From Prorocentrum cordatum (Eukaryota; Sar; Dinophyceae; Prorocentrales; Prorocentraceae): 42,500 nt of DNA. The notes below the pieces were generated by a model, which saw nothing but the letters and a program-made list of their open reading frames with translations, was not told where the DNA came from and searched no databases. Of this stretch, positions 36,957 through 42,500 are shown in pieces. How positions within the stretch are numbered: position 1 is the stretch's first letter; the number at the start of each line of letters is the position of its first letter. The position numbers were made by a program, and so were the translations under genes. The stretch covers positions 414,126 to 456,625 of the forward strand of contig CAUYUJ010019082.1 of NCBI GenBank assembly GCA_963575745.1. Reading direction: 5' to 3'.

Positions 36957-38903
36957 TTACGCCGAGGGCTGCCTCCTGGGGACTGTCCTCTCGAGGATCT
37001 CCAGCAGCTCCTCCTTCGACTTGCCGCTGAGTAGCTCCACCAGCTCGGACTTCGACTTCGCCGAAAATCCCTCCTCGAGAGGAGCAACCGAGCCATGTTG
37101 GCCCTTCTTGAGGTAGAAGTTGTAAACGCCCTGCTCACGATAGACCGGCAGCATCTGGTGCTTCGCCGTCTTCGCCTCCTTCTCCAGCATGCCTACCACA
37201 CGCTTGCCGATTGGGCTCTTCTCGTGGAATATCCAGCCGCCATTGCGGCCCAGGAACGAACGCTGTCCAGCTCCTGCTGCTTGCCCCACCGAGATCAACG
37301 GCTTGTGCACGTTCGTCACGCGTCCCTTGAGCGCTCGTAGCACTCCGTACTCATCCTCCGCCTTGAGCTGCAAGCTGCCCTCGTCCGGGACGAGCTCACC
37401 ACTGGCCGTGCGATACGTGCTGCCGTTGCCCTTCAATCCCGTCGGCGGCGCGAAGCTCCGAGGGAATGCTGAGACCGCTGCACCGCTGTCCCAGTTGAAC
37501 TTCATCCAGTCGTCCTGCGCGAAGGGAGAGAGGTCGACCGCTGCTACGCCGCGGCCGCTGCCGCCGGCGAGCTCCAGGCAATCCAGGCTGCCCATGTCCA
37601 GGGCGGCGACCTCCGCTTCAGGCTCCTCCTCCAGGCTGCCTGCAGCCTTGCCGCCGGCCTTGCCGCCGCGGCCACCACCTTTACCACCAGCGCTTGCCCC
37701 CGTTGCGGATCCAGTTCCAGCCCTCGTACTCGATCCCTGCTCTTTCCTCCAGCATTCGGATGCCTTGTGGCCCCATCTCTCGCAGTTCCGACAGTAGCCG
37801 TCGAAGCGCACGCCTGTGCTTCGGGGTGCCGTGGGCCCGGAACCACGGCCCGAACCCGTCGGGGACGTGCGGGAGCCTGAGTATGATCCGCTCGTCGATT
37901 TGCTCTTCCCCTTCGTCTCCTGGGTCTTGCCTTTCCCTTTGCTCTTGCCGTCCTTGCCCTTGCCCTTGCCTTTTCCTTTCGGGGCTCCGAACGATCCGAC
38001 GTCCATGTCGTCCGGATGGTGCGCCCGTGCGCGGATCGATGGCTCCTTGATCTTCACGCCTGTCCGAGCCTCCACGATCGTCATCACCTCGTTCAGACTG
38101 TCCTGGAACGTTACGCGCCGATGCTTGTTGAGTACGAGGTGGTTCTCGATGTCCTGAGGCACGAGCATCTCGTTGGCCGCCATCTTGATATCCTCCGGCA
38201 GCTCGGCCAGCCCGTCCTCTCCTTGGCGGCGTTCGTACTTGCCTATCTGCTGGATCCATTTCTCTAAGGCGGACCCCAGCTCTTCCGCGTTGCACTTCGG
38301 AGGCGAGATGATCGACCTCAGGATCAGCCTCTTCCTCGGACCTGTCGTCGGGTCCCACCTGCGGTGAAGCTTCCGCCAGGCCTCGAGACCGTTCCCGTCT
38401 GGTGCGCCCGTCACGAGGTCGTTGCTCTCGCTGCCGTCCGCTGTCGTGCTGATCAGCGCCGCGTACAGCTGGTTGATCTTGGTCACCAGCTCTGGTACTC
38501 CTCCGTGCGCCTCCTGTGCCCCGTCGATCGTCACGGGGCGTTCGGCTTCTGCCGCCCACCGGAGAACAGGACGGAAGCTCTCTCCGTATACGCCTATCAC
38601 GTAGTTCTCCATCTTGCGGTTCCAGGCTCCGAACTTCTCCTGATCGTCGCCTAGCGTCGTGGGCTTGCCGATGCCCTTCGTGTCGACGAGACCGTGTGCG
38701 GCTCCTCCCGTGCTCGACGCGCCTCTGATCTGTTCGCCCATGCGCTCGATCGCCTGCGGGATCGCCGCGAGGCCTCCGGCTACTTGTTGCTGAAGCCGCT
38801 GATTCTCGTTCTCGAGCCTCCTCATCTCGTCGACGGTCTGACTCATGCGGGCTGCGAACTCCCGCCTGAGTAAGTCGAACTGCTGCCGAACTTGCTCGTC
38901 CAT
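36957..38903 (-). CDS. Gag-protease polyprotein of element 2
   Basis: The ATG at 38903 gives 648 residues. Residues 1-60 are coiled-coil-like (MSQTVDEMRRLENENQRLQQ). Residues 85-290 form the Gag core (FGAWNRKMENYVIG, WDPTTGPRKRLILRSI). A lysine/glycine basic stretch (305-335) precedes a CCHC knuckle, CRNCERWGHKASEC (C371, C374, H379, C384). An aspartic protease follows with FNWDSGAAVSAF (D472). So protease is in the Gag frame, and pol lies one base back (-1). The pol frame is open across the TAA at 36957, so a -1 frameshift in the overlap would make Gag-Pol; no canonical slippery heptamer was found. Gag forms the particle and protease cuts the precursors. Confidence 0.85.
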   Translation of the reverse strand: MDEQVRQQFDLLRREFAARMSQTVDEMRRLENENQRLQQQVAGGLAAIPQAIERMGEQIRGASSTGGAAHGLVDTKGIGKPTTLGDDQEKFGAWNRKMENYVIGVYGESFRPVLRWAAEAERPVTIDGAQEAHGGVPELVTKINQLYAALISTTADGSESNDLVTGAPDGNGLEAWRKLHRRWDPTTGPRKRLILRSIISPPKCNAEELGSALEKWIQQIGKYERRQGEDGLAELPEDIKMAANEMLVPQDIENHLVLNKHRRVTFQDSLNEVMTIVEARTGVKIKEPSIRARAHHPDDMDVGSFGAPKGKGKGKGKDGKSKGKGKTQETKGKSKSTSGSYSGSRTSPTGSGRGSGPTAPRSTGVRFDGYCRNCERWGHKASECWRKEQGSSTRAGTGSATGASAGGKGGGRGGKAGGKAAGSLEEEPEAEVAALDMGSLDCLELAGGSGRGVAAVDLSPFAQDDWMKFNWDSGAAVSAFPRSFAPPTGLKGNGSTYRTASGELVPDEGSLQLKAEDEYGVLRALKGRVTNVHKPLISVGQAAGAGQRSFLGRNGGWIFHEKSPIGKRVVGMLEKEAKTAKHQMLPVYREQGVYNFYLKKGQHGSVAPLEEGFSAKSKSELVELLSGKSKEELLEILERTVPRRQPSA

Positions 38904-39105
38904 GTTTAATTGCGTGCTTCCTGGCGAGCTCCTCCTTGCGCTCTGAGATCTCCTGTCTCGTACGCTCGAGGTCTATGATCTGGTCCAAGACCTCCTTCTT
39001 CGCCTCCTCGATAGCTCCTGACGAGTTCTCCGAGGGATGGTCCTCGATGTACGCGAGGTCGTGCAACTTGTTGCCCGTGTCCTTCAGGCCGTGTTTGAAC
39101 TCCAA
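38889..39105 (-). CDS. Small leader open frame upstream of Gag (element 2)
   Basis: An open frame without a clear ATG (first start-like codon TTG at 39105) encodes a charged, helical stretch: EFKHGLKDTGNKLHDLAYIE … LDQIIDLERTRQEISERKEELARKHA. It overlaps the Gag ATG in another frame. The composition is protein-like rather than random, so it could be a lost N-terminal part of Gag. Beyond about 38889 the frame is meaningless. Confidence 0.3.
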
Positions 39106-39330
39106 CTGTCGTCTTCGATTCTCGACAGCTGCGTCACTTCTCTTGCCGCGCCTGCGGCCGCTCTTCGGTGGTTTCCTCTCAACCTCTGCCGGTGGTCCGG
39201 CCTCCGCTGTGCTCGGTGCGGCTGATGCCGCTCTCTTCCAGCCTCTTGCCTCGGGCCACGCGCCCTGCCAGCTCGTCGTGGCGCCGCGCGCGCCGCGAGG
39301 CCCTGGTGGGTCGCAGCAGTGAGTGGCCAG

Positions 39331-39342
39331 CTCACGCTACCA
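39331..39342 (-). other. Candidate tRNA primer-binding site
   Basis: The sense sequence TGGTAGCGTGAG begins at the first base after the 5' LTR. TGG is the complement of a tRNA 3' CCA end, and TGGTAGCG equals the start of the Ty1 site that pairs with initiator tRNA-Met. The matching dinoflagellate tRNA is not known to me. Confidence 0.7.
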
Positions 39343-39425
39343 TGATGAGATAATGTGTTGATTAGCAACAAGATCTCTTTTCATCTTGAGCCAAAATGGG
39401 TACACGGAGGAGGGTGTCAGAATCA
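39343..39425 (-). repeat. 5' LTR of element 2 (83 bp) with DinoSL-like segment
   Basis: Identical to the 3' LTR. The DinoSL-like segment lies at 39385-39407 and is followed on the sense strand by ATGAAAAGAGATC. Transcription presumably starts in this LTR. Confidence 0.95.
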
Positions 39426-39430
39426 GGCCA
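39426..39430. repeat. Target-site duplication of element 2, right copy
   Basis: GGCCA directly after the right LTR, matching 32234-32238. The rejoined target would be in a CCATCTTGGG-type repeat region. Confidence 0.9.
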
Positions 39431-39576
39431 CATGTTGACCCCTCTTGGGACCATCTTGGGACACCCTTGTCGGGGGCCATCTTGGGGCCATCTTGGAAGA
39501 GATCGGTCAAATGAGGGGTGCTCCTTACTTAGGGCCCCCCTCCCAGGAGGTCAACACACCCACACAATCACATCTC

Positions 39577-39608
<32 letters not shown>

Positions 39609-39615
39609 CACACAC

Positions 39616-39648
<33 letters not shown>

Positions 39649-39989
39649 CAGATTACGACCATGTGTCCCGCTCTCCCTCCTTCCCCCCTCCCCTTCCCCC
39701 TCCTCACGCGTCCCCCTCCCATTTTACAATTACACGATATGAATACTACTCTCCTCTCTCCCCTGATACGTCCGGAAGATGTTCGGCCCCCCTTCGCGTA
39801 CAATTTTTCCCAACCATCCTGTGGTGTTGGGTCCTCGTTTTGAAGAGACGGTGCCCCGCGTTCCCTCCTTCTCCTCCTCCCGCTGCCCCCTCCCTCCTGC
39901 CATCATCATCATCATCATCGTCATCATCAACATCACCATGATATTCGGCGTCATCATCAGCATCACCCTCCGCATGTCTCTATTTCGGC
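39431..39989. other. No gene; simple repeats before the satellite
   Basis: CCATCTTGGG units (39440-39500) belong to the CCAAGATGG family, reversed. A TA/TG microsatellite lies at 39576-39650 and a CAT/ATC tract at 39901-39967. The segment 39806-39895 (TTTCCCAACCATCCTGTGGT, then pyrimidine-rich) recurs at 41319-41410. Confidence 0.5.
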
Positions 39990-42500
39990 ACACCAATCAC
40001 ACGGTTCGTGGCCCCATAGGGAGCTCCACCGAAGCCCCCAGTGGCAGGGTTCGCATGGCGGCCCCGCCTCATTTTGGCGCACCCCTCACACGGTTCGTGG
40101 CCCCATAGGGAGCTCCACCGAAGGCCCCAGTGGCAGGGTTCGCATGGCGGCCCCGCCCATTTTGGCGCACCCCTCACGAGGATCGTGGCCCCATAGGGAG
40201 CTCCACCGAAGGCCTCAGTGGCAGGGTTCGCATGGCGGCCCCGCCCTCATTTTGGCGCACCCCTCACACGGTTCGTGGCCCCATAGGGAGCTCCACCGAA
40301 GGCCCCAGTGGCAGGGTTCGCATGGCGGCCCCGCCCCATTTTGGCGCACCCCTCACACGGTTCGTGGCCCCATAGGGAGCTCCACCGAAGGCCCCAGTGG
40401 CAGGGTTCGCATGGCGGCCCCGCCCCATTTTGGCGCACCCCTCACACGGTTCGTGGCCCCATAGGGAGCTCCACCGAAGGCCCCAGTGGCAGGGTTCGCA
40501 TGGCGGCCCCGCCCATTTTGGCGCACCCCTCACACGGATCGTGGCCCCATAGGGAGCTCCACCGAAGGCCTCAGTGGCAGGGTTCGCATGGCGGCCCCGC
40601 CCATTTTGGCGCACCCCTCACACGGTTCGTGGCCCCATAGGGAGCTCCACCGAAGGCCCCAGTGGCAGGGTTCGCATGGCGGCCCCGCCCATTTTGGCGC
40701 ACCCCTCACACGGTTCGTGGCCCCATAGGGAGCTCCACCGAAGGCCTCAGTGGCAGGGTTCGCATGGCGGCCCCGCCTCATTTTGGCGCACCCCTCACAC
40801 GGTTCGTGGCCCCATAGGGAGCTCCACCGAAGGCCCCAGTGGCAGGGTTCGCATGGCGGCCCCGCCTCATTTTGGCGCACCCCTCACACGGTTCGTGGCC
40901 CCATAGGGAGCTCCACCGAAGGCCTCAGTGGCAGGGTTCGCATGGCGGCCCCGCCTCATTTTGGCGCACCCCTCACACGGTTCGTGGCCCCATAGGGAGC
41001 TCCACCGAAGGCCCCAGTGGCAGGGTTCGCATGGCGGCCCCGCCTCATTTTGGCGCACCCCTCACCATATTGGCGCACCCCTCACACGGTTCGTGGCCCC
41101 GCAGGGACATAGAGAGCTCCACCGAAGGCCTCAGTGGCAGGGTTCGCATGGCGGCCCCGCCCCAGTGTGGCGCACCCCTCACACGGTTCGTGGCCAAATT
41201 GGGAATTCTTTTTGCTTCGTCCCACCTGCCCTGCAGTATTCACGTTTGCATATGGTGGGGTCCTTCGCCAGGATAATTTGACACACCAGATTCCCGGGAG
41301 TTGGGTTTTCGCTTGGGCTTGTTTCCCAACCATCCTGTGGTGGTGGGTCCTCGTTTTGAAAAGACAGCGCCCCACGTCTCCTTCCTCTCCTCTCCTCCTC
41401 CCCCTCCTCCCTCCTCCGTCTCTGTGCCTCTGCCCTCCGCCGGGCCCTCCGCAGGTTTCTGTTTCGGCACACTCCTCACACGTTTCGTGGCCCCATGGGG
41501 AGCTCCACCGAAGGCCCCAGTGGCAGGGTTCGCATGGCGGCCCCGCCCCATGTCGGCACACCCCTCACACGCCTCGCGGCCCCATGTAGAGCTCCATCGA
41601 AGGCCCCAGTGGCAGGGTTCGCATGGCGGCCCCACCCCATGTCGGCACACTCCTCACACGTTTCGTGTCCCATAGAGAGCTCCACCGAAGGCCCCAGTGG
41701 CAGGGTTCGCATGGCGGCCCCGCTTCCATTTCGGTACACTCCTCACACGTTTCGTGGCCCCGTAGGGAGCTCCACCGAAGGCCCTAGTGGCAGGGTTCGC
41801 ATGGCGACCCCGCCCCATTTCGGCACACTCCTCACATGTTTGGTGGCCCCCTAGGGAGCTCCACCGAAGGCCCCAGTGGCAGGGTTCGCATGGCGGGCGG
41901 CCCCGCCTCCATTGCGGCACACCCACACGTTTCGTGGCCCCATAGGGAGCTCCACCGAAGGCCCCAGTGGCAAGGTTCGCATGGCGGCCCCGTCCATTGC
42001 GGCACACCCCTCACACGCCTCGCGGCCCCATATAGAGCTCCACCGAAGGCCCCAGTGGCAGGGTTCGCATGGCGGCCCCACCCCATTTCGGGACACTCCT
42101 CGCACGTTTCGTGGCCCATAGGGAGCTCCACCGAATCCAAGGTGGCAGGGTTTGCATGGCGGCCCCGCCTCCATTTCGGCACACCCTTCACACGTTCCGT
42201 TGCCCCATAGGGAGCTCCACCCAAGGCCCCAGTGGCAAGGTTTGCATGGCGGCCCCGCCCCATTTCTCCAGTGGCAAGGTTCGCATGGAGGCCCCGCCCA
42301 ATTTCGGCACACCCATCACACGCCTCGCGGCCCCATAGGGAGCTCCACCCAAGGCCCCAGTGGCAGGGTTCGCATGGCGGCCCCACCTCATTGCGACACA
42401 CTCCTCATACGCCTCGCGGCCCCATGTAGAGCTCCACCGAAGGCCCCAATGGCAGGATTCGCATGGCGGCCCCGCCCCATGTCGGCACACTCCTCACACG
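39990..42500 (+). repeat. 88-89 bp satellite array, about 25 copies, interrupted at 41195-41460
   Basis: Unit: GGTTCGTGGCCCCATAGGGA, GCTCCACCGAAGGCCCCAGT, GGCAGGGTTCGCATGGCGGC, CCCGCC-ATTTTGGCGCACCC, CTCACAC. The left block (to 41194) is nearly homogeneous, with GCCCC/GCCTC variants. The right block (from 41461) is more diverged and reads TTTCGGCACACTCCTCACAC, closer to the inverted array at 21017-21502. The interruption holds the boundary module (41241-41280) and a copy of 39806-39895. It continues past the window end. Translations across the unit are not genes. Confidence 0.95.

Larger units (their letters stand above)
32239..39425 (-). mobile_element. Complete Ty1/copia-type LTR retrotransposon (element 2), 7187 bp
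   Basis: Bounded by identical 83-bp LTRs starting TG and ending CA, with a GGCCA 5-bp target duplication. A primer-binding-site candidate adjoins the 5' LTR and a purine tract adjoins the 3' LTR. Coding order on the minus strand is Gag with CCHC and protease, then (one frame back) integrase, zinc motif, methyltransferase-like module, RT and, after a frame change, RNase H. Identical LTRs point to recent insertion. The LTRs are very short for copia. The sense strand of each LTR carries most of the dinoflagellate spliced leader. Confidence 0.95.

Noticed and set aside
39990-41194. Satellite unit as a tRNA-derived or pol III repeat
   Set aside because: GGTTCGCATGG only loosely resembles a B box and no matching A box sits at the right distance.
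39990-42500. Dozens of open frames reading SSTEGPSGRVRMAAPP
   Set aside because: They are translations of an 88-89 bp satellite whose unit is not a multiple of three; the same peptide appears in all frames.

Overview
The window is nuclear DNA of a dinoflagellate; the species cannot be fixed from sequence alone. Three things support this. A full-length dinoflagellate spliced-leader (DinoSL) relic sits at 23041-23062. A second spliced-leader-like segment is built into the LTRs of a retrotransposon (32281-32303 and 39385-39407). The DNA is GC-rich and crowded with Ty1/copia elements, LINE remains and satellites, as large dinoflagellate genomes are. I see no intact single-copy host gene, no rRNA or tRNA gene and no CRISPR array.

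Region 1 (1-16257, minus strand) is a Ty1/copia-type retrotransposon of at least 16 kb, unusually long for copia. Its left end runs off the window. Reading right to left it encodes: a Gag-like protein with two membrane segments and a CCHC knuckle; an RNA 2'-phosphotransferase (Tpt1/KptA)-like domain; a RING-H2 finger; an aspartic protease; a Cys/His-rich module; a cytosine-methyltransferase-like module; integrase; reverse transcriptase; and RNase H. The polyprotein is broken by three in-frame stops and about six single-base frame changes. At least 30 copies of a 14-16 nt hairpin (GCGGG-TGGC-CCCGC) are scattered through its coding sequence, usually adding an AG(P/S/T)PA pentapeptide. It is inserted into a LINE reverse transcriptase (16258-17210).

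Region 2 (17211-32233) holds no confident host gene. It contains GA-rich tracts, a degenerate CCAAGANGGCC repeat family at four loci, several minisatellites, a 720-bp pyrimidine tract, an AT-rich island with a hairpin, and one clear processed pseudogene. That pseudogene (23041-23957) is a reverse-transcribed, spliced-leader-capped mRNA for a secreted Cys-rich protein. It is flanked by a perfect 17-bp target-site duplication.

Region 3 (32239-39425, minus strand) is a structurally complete second copia element. It has identical 83-bp LTRs (TG...CA), a 5-bp target-site duplication (GGCCA), a primer-binding-site candidate and a purine tract. Gag-protease and a pol of integrase, methyltransferase-like module, RT and RNase H are in overlapping frames, with one frame change before RNase H. 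Its LTR carries most of the DinoSL sequence.

Region 4 (39431-42500) has simple repeats and then an 88-89 bp satellite (about 25 copies). A shorter inverted array of the same family, with the same boundary sequence, lies at 20932-21502.
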